DNA of 64,000 nt from Acidicapsa acidisoli (lineage in GTDB: Bacteria; Acidobacteriota; Terriglobia; Terriglobales; Acidobacteriaceae): the NCBI RefSeq assembly GCF_025685625.1, contig NZ_JAGSYI010000001.1, forward strand, positions 248,001 through 312,000, read 5' to 3'. The notes under the pieces are model-generated. The model was not told the origin of the DNA and did not search any database. It was given only the letters and a program-made list of their open reading frames with translations. Below are positions 25,708-33,432 of this stretch, piece after piece. Positions within the stretch are counted from its first letter, which is position 1, and each line of letters starts with the position of its first letter. A program made the position numbers and the translations under genes.

Positions 25708-27798
25708 ATGATCGCTTCCTATCACCTGAATCTGGTCGCACTTTCACTCGTTGTTGCCATTCTCGCCTCGCACACGGCGCTCGATGTTTCACGGCGGGTC
25801 AGCGCAATCCGGCAAGCAGGGCGGCCGCATCATCTCTGGCTCATCGGTGGTTCGACTGCAATGGGTATCGGCATCTGGTCGATGCACTTTATTGGCATGC
25901 TCGCCGTTTCGATGTCAATGCAAGTCGGATACGACCCTGGAGTTACGGCCTATTCTCTGTTGATCGCAATCGTAGTCTCCTGCCTGGCGTTGTATGTTGT
26001 GGTAAACCACAACAGGCTCTCGCGAACCGCGTTCCTGGGCGGCGGAATCCTGATGGGTCTCGGCATCGCCTGCATGCACTATACCGGCATGGCCGCGATG
26101 CAAATGCGTCCAGCCATCCGATATGATCCGTGGCTCTTCGCCGCATCGGTTTTGATTGCGATCCTGGCGTCCTGGGCCGCTTTGTGGATCGCGTTTTCGC
26201 TGCGTAACCCCGATCAGAGCCATTTCCTTCTCAAGCGGATCATGGCTGCTGTGGTTATGGGGTTCGCCATCGCCGGCATGCACTACACCGGCATGAGCGC
26301 CATGGCGCTTTCCAGCGGAACAATCTGCCTTGCCGCTCATGGCATCGACCAGGAGCACCTAGCGCTGGCAGTCGCAGCAGGCACGCTCACCGCATTCGGA
26401 CTTGCATTTTTGTTCTTCCTGCTCGAGATGCGGTTTTCTCTGGTTGCGCTTGATCCGCTGACTGGACTGCATAATCGCGCAACTTTCATGAAACGCATGG
26501 AATGCGCGATCAGGTCTTCCCGCCATACCGGCCGGCCAGTCGCCCTGATGTTCCTGGACCTCGACGGATTCAAGTTAGTGAATGATTCGTTCGGGCACAT
26601 GGTGGGCGACATGGTGCTCAAAGCATTCTCGCAACACTTGAGAAGGTGCACCCGCAGCAGCGACATCCTGGCGCGGATCGGCGGCGATGAATTCGTGATG
26701 TTGATTCCAGATCTGCACGAGGCAGGTAACGTAGCCTCCGTAGCTGCAAACATTACGTCCCGGCTGCAAGACTGCGTCCTCAAAGGGGGCGCTTCCGTGA
26801 GGGTGACCACTTCGATTGGCATTGCAATATTTCCGCAGGATGGCGAATCGGCCGAACTCCTTCTCAAACATGCCGACATTGCAATGTATGCTGCAAAGGA
26901 TAAGGGCCGGAACGGCTATTGTCTTTTCAAGCCCGACATGAGCGAGGCCGCGGATCGCGTCCTAAGTATTCAGCGCGGTCTCGATGAGGCAATCGAAAGG
27001 AAGCAGTTATCTCTGCACTTTCAGGCGCTATTCGATAGCTCGACGCGAGCCATTGCCAGCGCCGAAGCGCTTCTGCGCTGGAAACATCCCGATATGGGCG
27101 ATATCTCTCCGGCCGAATTTATCCCGATCGCAGAACGCTCCGGCCAGATCATTCCAATCGGCAAATGGGTCATACGCGAGGCGTGCGATCACTTGCGGCG
27201 ATGGACCCGCGCAGGATTACCGAGCGTAAAGCTTGCCATTAACCTGTCTCCACACCAGTTGAGTCAGCCGAACTTCGTGGAGATGGTTCACGCCATCTTT
27301 GTCGAAAGCGCAGTCTCTCCCCATCAGGCTATCTTTGAGATCACCGAAACCGTCGCTATGCAAGACGCGGAAAAGACCACAGGAATCATCCACCACTTTC
27401 AATCGCTGGGCTTCGATATAGCGATTGACGATTTCGGCACCGGCTATTCCAGTCTTGCGTATCTTCAGCAATTTCGTTCAAAGCAGCTCAAGATGGATCG
27501 ATTCTTTACCCACGGCCTCGATAGTCATGGGGACGAAGGAGTAGCTCTGGTGTCTGCAATTATCGCGCTCGCGCATTCGTTGAAGATAAATGTCGTTGCC
27601 GAAGGCGTAGAAACCAGGACACAGTTAGCTCGACTGCAGAGTCTCGCATGTGATCAGTTGCAGGGTTTTCTCCTCGCCAGACCTCTGAATGCAGCCGACT
27701 TCGAAGACCTTCTCCGCTGCCGGACAGCCGATCATCATGTGATCGAGTTTCACGCCAGGCCGTCCGATCAGAACGGGATGAAAGACAAGACCGCCTGA
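25708..27798 (+). CDS. MHYT-sensor diguanylate cyclase/phosphodiesterase (MHYT-GGDEF-EAL)
   Basis: A 696-residue membrane protein of cyclic di-GMP turnover. Residues 1-240 hold about seven spans with the three MHYT-type repeats (WSMHFIGM, CMHYTGMAAM, GMHYTGMSAM), thought to bind a metal and sense small diatomic ligands. The GGDEF domain has an intact active site (ILARIGGDEFVML) and an inhibitory RxxD site (RSSD) five residues before it. The EAL domain keeps AEALLRW, INLSP, DDFGTGYSSLAY, LKMDRF and VAEGVET. Both activities could therefore be real. It stands alone, with a terminator-like hairpin after it. Confidence 0.93.
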   Translation: MIASYHLNLVALSLVVAILASHTALDVSRRVSAIRQAGRPHHLWLIGGSTAMGIGIWSMHFIGMLAVSMSMQVGYDPGVTAYSLLIAIVVSCLALYVVVNHNRLSRTAFLGGGILMGLGIACMHYTGMAAMQMRPAIRYDPWLFAASVLIAILASWAALWIAFSLRNPDQSHFLLKRIMAAVVMGFAIAGMHYTGMSAMALSSGTICLAAHGIDQEHLALAVAAGTLTAFGLAFLFFLLEMRFSLVALDPLTGLHNRATFMKRMECAIRSSRHTGRPVALMFLDLDGFKLVNDSFGHMVGDMVLKAFSQHLRRCTRSSDILARIGGDEFVMLIPDLHEAGNVASVAANITSRLQDCVLKGGASVRVTTSIGIAIFPQDGESAELLLKHADIAMYAAKDKGRNGYCLFKPDMSEAADRVLSIQRGLDEAIERKQLSLHFQALFDSSTRAIASAEALLRWKHPDMGDISPAEFIPIAERSGQIIPIGKWVIREACDHLRRWTRAGLPSVKLAINLSPHQLSQPNFVEMVHAIFVESAVSPHQAIFEITETVAMQDAEKTTGIIHHFQSLGFDIAIDDFGTGYSSLAYLQQFRSKQLKMDRFFTHGLDSHGDEGVALVSAIIALAHSLKINVVAEGVETRTQLARLQSLACDQLQGFLLARPLNAADFEDLLRCRTADHHVIEFHARPSDQNGMKDKTA

Positions 27799-27853
27799 TT
27801 TCCCGCAAGGTCGGCCATAATCAATCCGTAATCGATCCTAAAAAGCCAGCACT

Positions 27854-27883
27854 TCGCGCGGAACAGCAATCTGCCCCGCGCGA
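27854..27883. terminator. Terminator-like hairpin between convergent genes
   Basis: An 8-bp GC-rich stem (27854-27861 pairs with 27876-27883) with a 14-base loop. It lies between the end of the MHYT-GGDEF-EAL gene and the end of the S10 peptidase gene. Confidence 0.5.
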
Positions 27884-27911
27884 GAGCTGCGCTCACTTTC
27901 TATAAAACTTT

Positions 27912-29462
27912 CTAGTGCTGATTAAACATAGCCTTTACGTCGGAATGTAACTGTTCGCGGCTCGCCGGACGGGTGTAGAACATATGCCCGCCGGGATACT
28001 CGCGCACCGCTACGCGCGCAGGATCGCCCATCACCGGCATCTGATCCACCGTAAGCACCGATCCCATAAACGGGCAGGAAAGATCGTTCCAGCCGTGTAC
28101 GATCAACACCCGCAGCTTTGGATCGGCAGCCACTGCCTCGCGCAGGTCAGGCACCGAACCCTTGCGTAGATCGTCGCCACGATCCCATTGACGGTTGACG
28201 TCATACGAGAGCGCGTTGTAGCGAGCATCTATCTTCCAACCAACGGTTCGAGTTACAAAATCCACCATGGCCGTTGTAGTTGGTGCAATGATGCTGGCAA
28301 GAATCGGATCATTCGCCCGTTGGTCCGGAGCAAACGGAAAAGGATCGAAGGAGGTTACATTTGAGTCGTATACCGAACTAAGTTTGCCTTCTTCGCGATG
28401 GGCCTCTCGCAGATAAGCTCCCGTCTCGAGGCGTCCGCCGGAATACTTTACAAAAGCGGGGTCCAGCCCGGTAAGGTCCGTGACTTTCTTGATCAGCCGC
28501 GGAGTCGCCTCCGGGTCGCTGTGTCCCTTTAAGAGATCCGTCGCATATTCCCCCTGCGTATAGGCGATAACATCCGCCATCGCCGCTGGCGTCAGCTTGC
28601 CTTCCCGCTCCAGGTGCGCAGCCGTAATTGAAGGCAAGGTTACCATCCAGGGAATCGGAGACAGGTCGCCGTTATCATCCTGCGCCGGGTTCAGATATGG
28701 CGAAACCAGCACAACGCCATTCATCGCAACCCCTAACTGAGATTGCAGAAAATGAGTAATCCTTGGCCCGCGAAATCCGCCATAACTCTCGCCAACCAGG
28801 TACTTCCGAGAGGCGAGGCGGTCGTTCTTAACCAGCCAGTCGTAGATAACTCGCGAAAGATACTCGATATCTGGAGTTGTCGAGTAGAACTGCTTCTTGG
28901 TCTCCTCGGGCGAGACAAGCGAACGGCTGAAACCCGTTCCAACAGGGTCAATAAACACCAGGTCGGTGAAATCCAGCCAGGTGCCGGGATTGTCATTCAG
29001 CGTTGCCGGATCGGACGGGCTGTCGCCTTCGTTGCCGACTTTGAGTGTCTTGGGACCGATGGCGCCAAAGTTCAGATACACCGACGACGCGCCCGGTCCG
29101 CCATTCAGAGCAAATGTCACAGGACGGTTGCTGCCTTCCGCGACGTATGAGGTGAAGACAACCTCACCGCTCGTCTTGCCGTCCTTATCGCGCACCGGCA
29201 GCGTACCCACAGTCACGGTGTATTTCAGCGGCTTGCCATCGAAATCAATGCTTTGCTGCACATGAGCGTCAGCCGGCAACGGCGGCAAGGCATTCTTGTC
29301 ACTTGCTCCCGAAGCGCCCTTGTCCTTGTCGGTGGCGGGTGCCTTGTCTTTGTCCGCCTGCGCGGATGCGGAGGTTGAAAGGAATGGAAAGCCGAGGCCT
29401 GCGACGAGAATCAAGGCGCTCAAGACTGGCATTTTGCGGTTCCGAAAGCGGGAAATCTTCAT
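27912..29462 (-). CDS. Secreted S10-family serine carboxypeptidase
   Basis: A 516-residue exported peptidase with a signal peptide (PVLSALILVAGLGFPFLSTS) and a Lys/Asp-rich linker. The alpha/beta-hydrolase fold shows the oxyanion segment NGGPGASSVYL, the nucleophile in VGESYGGFRGPR, the Asp region VLIVHGWNDLSCPF and the catalytic His in YPGGHMFYTRP. This is the bacterial S10 type often found in Acidobacteriota. It starts at ATG 29462. It is convergent with the GGDEF-EAL gene and follows the catalase-like gene after 103 bases. Confidence 0.92.
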   Translation of the reverse strand: MKISRFRNRKMPVLSALILVAGLGFPFLSTSASAQADKDKAPATDKDKGASGASDKNALPPLPADAHVQQSIDFDGKPLKYTVTVGTLPVRDKDGKTSGEVVFTSYVAEGSNRPVTFALNGGPGASSVYLNFGAIGPKTLKVGNEGDSPSDPATLNDNPGTWLDFTDLVFIDPVGTGFSRSLVSPEETKKQFYSTTPDIEYLSRVIYDWLVKNDRLASRKYLVGESYGGFRGPRITHFLQSQLGVAMNGVVLVSPYLNPAQDDNGDLSPIPWMVTLPSITAAHLEREGKLTPAAMADVIAYTQGEYATDLLKGHSDPEATPRLIKKVTDLTGLDPAFVKYSGGRLETGAYLREAHREEGKLSSVYDSNVTSFDPFPFAPDQRANDPILASIIAPTTTAMVDFVTRTVGWKIDARYNALSYDVNRQWDRGDDLRKGSVPDLREAVAADPKLRVLIVHGWNDLSCPFMGSVLTVDQMPVMGDPARVAVREYPGGHMFYTRPASREQLHSDVKAMFNQH

Positions 29463-29565
29463 AGAAATACGATATATTGCTGCCCCCGAGAGACGGTGCT
29501 CAGACCTCGATCGAGCTGAAACTGGATCGAGGCCTGGAACCGGAATGCGTGCTGGCCGGGTTGCA

Positions 29566-30507
29566 TCAGGCAGCGCGGCGGCGGCGGCCGCTCAGCAGGT
29601 AGATCGCCGCTCGAAGTTCAAGCAGCGGGTCGTCGGAGGGTTCGATTCCGTCGACGCGCGGGATCGGATCAAAGATGATGTGCTTCTGCTCTGCCGCGTC
29701 GTCGCCGACCTTCTCTGTCAGCTCAAGCGATCCAATCTCAAGGATCTCGCGGTCTGCCGGCCAATGAATCGTAGCGTTGTTCACTTCATCGCCTTCGTTG
29801 GCCAGTTGAACCGCAATCCTGAACCGGATTGGAGCTTTGGCAACCCGTTCGTCGAGTTCGGCGAAGAGGTAATTCGCAGACTTCGCCGCGGCAGCTTCCG
29901 CGCTCACGTGGTCGTTTCCGGCTTCTGGAATGATCCTGTAACGCCCATGGCGGCTGGCCCCATTTGTATTGAGAAAGCGCATCGCCGTAACCCCGTAGTA
30001 GGTTTCGCGGGCAAAGCTTGAGGGAGCCGGCTTGGGCGTCTGAACAAAGGCCAGTGCCGTGGGGTGGCCGCCGAGGTATACCTCGATGGGGTTCGGGTGC
30101 GGAGAGTCGGGCTTGGTGGACGCGAGTGCGCGAAGAAATTCGAGAAATTCGGCGCCAGTGTGGGTCGGAAATCCATCGGTTGAGTGGCTGACGATATCGG
30201 TGTGAACCCGTTCGGCGAGATGAAATCGAACAGCAAGTCCGCGCGGATCGGCATTGGGATCGTTGTCAGGAATCAGCAGAACTCCCGTGGAGTTTGAGAA
30301 CCGCACCGATACAGGCGTAGATTCCCGCGTGAAATGCGGCGCCCGTGAAAGAGATGCGGCAGCCGGCGCGGGATGAAAGATCCCTTTGAGCATCATGCCT
30401 TTGGCGTGAGCGGGCCGTAAACCCGGATTGAGGCCAAAGATCTGGTCGAATTGTTGGAGAAGGTCATTGGCAAGGGCTAGCAGCTTTTCATCGTTGGGAA
30501 GTGGCAT
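29566..30507 (-). CDS. Catalase-like heme peroxidase (small SrpA-type)
   Basis: A 313-residue protein of the small catalase-related family. The distal His lies in LRPAHAKGMMLKGIF, with VSVRFSNSTG, DPRGLAVRFHL and FPTHTGAEFLEFL. YYGVTAMRFLN lies where the proximal heme region is expected. It lacks the long C-terminus of typical catalases, and there is no signal peptide. The ATG at 30507 (AGGAG 10 bases upstream) is preferred over longer starts with a Pro/Arg-rich unlikely N-terminus. Small members are often peroxidases rather than true catalases, so the reaction is not certain. Confidence 0.85.
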   Translation of the reverse strand: MPLPNDEKLLALANDLLQQFDQIFGLNPGLRPAHAKGMMLKGIFHPAPAAASLSRAPHFTRESTPVSVRFSNSTGVLLIPDNDPNADPRGLAVRFHLAERVHTDIVSHSTDGFPTHTGAEFLEFLRALASTKPDSPHPNPIEVYLGGHPTALAFVQTPKPAPSSFARETYYGVTAMRFLNTNGASRHGRYRIIPEAGNDHVSAEAAAAKSANYLFAELDERVAKAPIRFRIAVQLANEGDEVNNATIHWPADREILEIGSLELTEKVGDDAAEQKHIIFDPIPRVDGIEPSDDPLLELRAAIYLLSGRRRRAA

Positions 30508-30797
30508 ACCGAAACGTCTCCTGATGTTGGGTGGAGTATTGGGTAAGTGCGTGGAAGGGTATCTGCCGTCTTGACAGTATCTAAGAGGCACAAGTCTGAC
30601 TTGTCAATACGGGGCACTGGCCTGGGCGGTGGTTCGGGCACCGAATCGAGAAATCGTAGTCCGACACCCCTGTCAATGGGGTTCTCGGCGAATTTGATTG
30701 CAGACTCGAATGCGAACCGTCAGACTGGATTCGGTTTCGGAGTTCCGGGAACGATCAGGGGGCTGCGACGATTCCGTAATGCAAGTGAGCATACCCA

Positions 30798-31880
30798 GTG
30801 ACAAACGCGGCAATCATCGATGCGGATGCAGATCAGGCGCCACACAAAGCACACTCACCCAGTTATTTTCTGGAAGCGCTTGAGGACGCCGAGCGATTAC
30901 TGAAATATGCCGCTGAAATGGGTGTAGATGTCATCCCGGAAACCCGGTCCGCGATTCTGCGCGCCAGAGTCACCCATTCCAGCGGATGGACGGAAGAAGT
31001 CGCAGCGGATCTTCTGCTCGCGCTCACAAGCTTGGCCGCCAGGCTCAAGCCTGTGACTGCATCCAGCCTGGAAGCATGCCATTCCGAGACCCGCCCAACC
31101 ATGCGGACCTATCTGGTTTGGGCCTTTATCCTGTCTGCGATCATCATTCCCGCTTCGATCCTGATGTTTGTCACAGCGAGTATCTCCGACGCGATCCGCA
31201 CCGACATCACAACCGCCAACGCTCTGACCGTCAAACTCACCTCAGAACTGGGTCCTCCGCCGCGAAGTGACGTCGGGGCCAGCACAGAGATTGCAGAGCT
31301 TCAAGAATACGCCGCGACAGTCCGGTCGATTTACGCTCGTGCCCGAAGGCTGAACCGGATCGTCTTCCCTCACGTTGCGGTTCCCCCGCCGCTAGTACCT
31401 CCCGCAGGAAACGAGGCTGAACGCGCCGACTACCTGAAGAAAAAATTCGAGCTCAGCATCCCCCTCACGGACCTGCCAGCCGAACGGGACAACATTGCCG
31501 TCACTTACCAGGATGTCCGCTTTTTCGCGCAAAACATCATGAGCGACACCTCGACCTTCTATGGTGCGTTGAACTCCTGCATTCTTCCGATCCTCTACGC
31601 ATTGCTGGGAACCTGCGCCTACCTGCTTCGAACTTTCGAAGATCAGATGAGCAACCGAACTTTTATTCCGTCCTCCGCAAATTCCGCCCGCTTTGTGATC
31701 GCGGCAATTGGCGGAACGGTGATCGGCCTGTTCAGTGGGTTCACGGCGCAGGCCAACGCATCTCCCTTAGCATTAGCCTTCCTCGTCGGATACGCTGTGG
31801 AGGTTTTCTTCACGTTTCTCGAAAGCCTGATCAAATCATTTACGAGAACCACCTCGCCCCCGGCCACTCCAAATCCCTAG
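30798..31880 (+). CDS. Hypothetical protein with four membrane spans
   Basis: A 360-residue protein. About 100 cytoplasmic residues at the N-terminus are helical (SYFLEALEDAERLLKYAAEM). Then comes one span (YLVWAFILSAIIIPASILMF), a loop of about 150 residues with ELQEYAATVRSIYARARRLN, and three more spans (ILPILYALLGTCAYLL, FVIAAIGGTVIGLFSGF, ALAFLVGYAVEVFFTF) close to the C-terminus. It starts at GTG 30798 without a strong binding site. The 290 bases upstream hold no gene. I do not recognise the family. Confidence 0.7.
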   Translation: MTNAAIIDADADQAPHKAHSPSYFLEALEDAERLLKYAAEMGVDVIPETRSAILRARVTHSSGWTEEVAADLLLALTSLAARLKPVTASSLEACHSETRPTMRTYLVWAFILSAIIIPASILMFVTASISDAIRTDITTANALTVKLTSELGPPPRSDVGASTEIAELQEYAATVRSIYARARRLNRIVFPHVAVPPPLVPPAGNEAERADYLKKKFELSIPLTDLPAERDNIAVTYQDVRFFAQNIMSDTSTFYGALNSCILPILYALLGTCAYLLRTFEDQMSNRTFIPSSANSARFVIAAIGGTVIGLFSGFTAQANASPLALAFLVGYAVEVFFTFLESLIKSFTRTTSPPATPNP

Positions 31881-32002
31881 AGGCTGGTTGGATCCCTCCG
31901 TTGTCGGCGCAATGCACTTTTCGCGAGTTGTTGCTGGCGGAGCCGATACAATTGGGCTGTTCCCTAAGCTGTCGCAGTTCCTAAATTCGCTGGAGGACCG
32001 TC

Positions 32003-32233
32003 TTGATCGGTACAAACTATAAATGTGAAATTTGTGGCGAAGAGAGTTCGGCGCCGATGCGCTGGTTCGTGATTCACTGCAGCGATTCCAACCTGGGAAT
32101 CTTCAAGTGGGATCACGTCGAGGCCGAGAAACCGCAGTCCCTGCACTTTTGCGGCGAGGGCCACGCGCAGGTCTACATCAGCCGCTGGTTCGAGTCGTTT
32201 TGCAGCTCTTCGGTGAGGCTAGGCGGTAGGTGA
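32003..32233 (+). CDS. Small Cys-containing hypothetical protein
   Basis: A 76-residue protein with YKCEICGEES at the N-terminus and further Cys/His at CSDSN and HFCGEGHAQ, so a zinc-binding fold is plausible. The C-terminus reads VYISRWFESF. The start is TTG 32003, strongly supported by GGAGG six bases upstream. It looks like an uncharacterised zinc-ribbon protein; no partner is indicated by context. Confidence 0.65.
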   Translation: MIGTNYKCEICGEESSAPMRWFVIHCSDSNLGIFKWDHVEAEKPQSLHFCGEGHAQVYISRWFESFCSSSVRLGGR

Positions 32234-32252
32234 CGTCCACAGCGACTCACCC

Positions 32253-32269
32253 TGCGGGAAATACCCGCA
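32253..32269. terminator. Short terminator-like hairpin
   Basis: A 6-bp stem TGCGGG/CCCGCA with an AAATA loop, between the convergent ends of the small Cys protein and zapA. Confidence 0.4.
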
Positions 32270-32304
32270 TGGGCAAGAAATAACAAAGAGATCAGGAGCC
32301 TGGA

Positions 32305-32685
32305 TCAAGAACCGGTCTTGCGCTCCTCGTCCAGAACCGTGTCCAGCAAACCCCGCAGGTTAATGGCGCGGATATGCAGGCTGGCGGACTCGGCCGCGTC
32401 GAGCGAGCCCTCCAGCTTGAGCAGCCGGTCTTCAGCGCGCGCCAACTCGTCCGCCAGATTGAGCGCGGCAAGCACAGCGACCCGGAGCGAATCGGCGGTA
32501 CGCCCCGTCGAGGCGACCGCACGCATTCGAGCATCGACCCGCGCAGCAAGACGCTGCACCTGTACGTTATCCGGACCGGAGAGGTGGTAAGTCTGGTCAT
32601 AGATTTCGACGGTCACGTATGACTGCTCCGACTTGGCCGCTGGATGGCTGGGTGCTTTGCCGAAAGGCTTGTTGCGTTGGACCAT
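32305..32685 (-). CDS. zapA: Cell division protein ZapA
   Basis: A 126-residue FtsZ-ring-associated protein that promotes FtsZ protofilament bundling. The ZapA head domain appears as VTVEIYDQTYHLSGPDNV followed by VQRLAARVDARMRAVA, then a long coiled coil (LRVAVLAALNLADELARAED). The start ATG has GGAG five bases upstream and follows the upstream gene's stop by 9 bases. Its place behind pheT, as in many bacteria, supports the call. Confidence 0.88.
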   Translation of the reverse strand: MVQRNKPFGKAPSHPAAKSEQSYVTVEIYDQTYHLSGPDNVQVQRLAARVDARMRAVASTGRTADSLRVAVLAALNLADELARAEDRLLKLEGSLDAAESASLHIRAINLRGLLDTVLDEERKTGS

Positions 32686-32694
32686 AACTTCTCC

Positions 32695-33345
32695 CTAGAG
32701 TTCCAGGGCGTCAAGTTGACTCAGCAGGCGCTCGACGCGCTGGCGAACCTGTTCGCGTTCGATTCGCAGCGAGTCCACTTCCTGCTGCAATCGCTCGACC
32801 GCAGGATGTTCAACCGCTAACTGAGCTTCAAGAGCGACAGCACGCTCTTCTGCGGCAGCGCGAGCCTGGCGCTCGTTGCGAACTAGATTGACCGCGCGAA
32901 AGACCCGCTCCTCCAGAGCCGCAAAATCGTCGACAGAGAGCACCGACAGCGGTTGAGAATCTGCTTCGGCAGCCGTATTGGACTGCGAAACAGGCTGCGC
33001 CTGCTGGGTGGCTGGCTCAAGGGCCGGTTGAATCACCGGATCAGTGGCCGGATGAACGGCCGGCTCACTGGCGCCCGACGCCACGACCGTGCCGAGCTCA
33101 CTGGAAAACGGCCCCTGCACTGGTTCATGCCCGAGCTCTTCGGATGCAGTTTCAAGCGCCTCAGCCGAGAAATCCTCATCCGCCTCGTAAGGCGGCTCAT
33201 CGGAAACTTCCTCCAACACATCCTCGGAGGCCAAATAGGCCATTTCCTCGGGATCAGGACCGGGAAAACCAATCGGTTCTTCAAACATAGATTCCTGGGT
33301 TGCCGACGGATGCTCCGTCGCTTGGCCCATGGGCAGTAATGCCAT
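32695..33345 (-). CDS. Acidic protein with C-terminal coiled coil, between pheT and zapA
   Basis: A 216-residue protein. The first 130 residues are acidic and low in complexity (Glu, Ala, Pro, Ser, Val). The last 85 form a predicted coiled coil (FAALEERVFRAVNLVRNERQ, LQQEVDSLRIEREQVRQRVE) with a ZapB-like look. GGAGG lies five bases before the ATG. Because it is directly followed by zapA, a role in division-ring scaffolding is a reasonable guess, not a demonstrated function. Confidence 0.7.
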   Translation of the reverse strand: MALLPMGQATEHPSATQESMFEEPIGFPGPDPEEMAYLASEDVLEEVSDEPPYEADEDFSAEALETASEELGHEPVQGPFSSELGTVVASGASEPAVHPATDPVIQPALEPATQQAQPVSQSNTAAEADSQPLSVLSVDDFAALEERVFRAVNLVRNERQARAAAEERAVALEAQLAVEHPAVERLQQEVDSLRIEREQVRQRVERLLSQLDALEL

Positions 33346-33432
33346 AAATTCCTCCGCACAGCTCAGCGGCTCGACCTAGAAAAGCCGCACCGCCTTGCCG
33401 CGAGTATATTCCTGTTGGACGTGGAAAACAGC

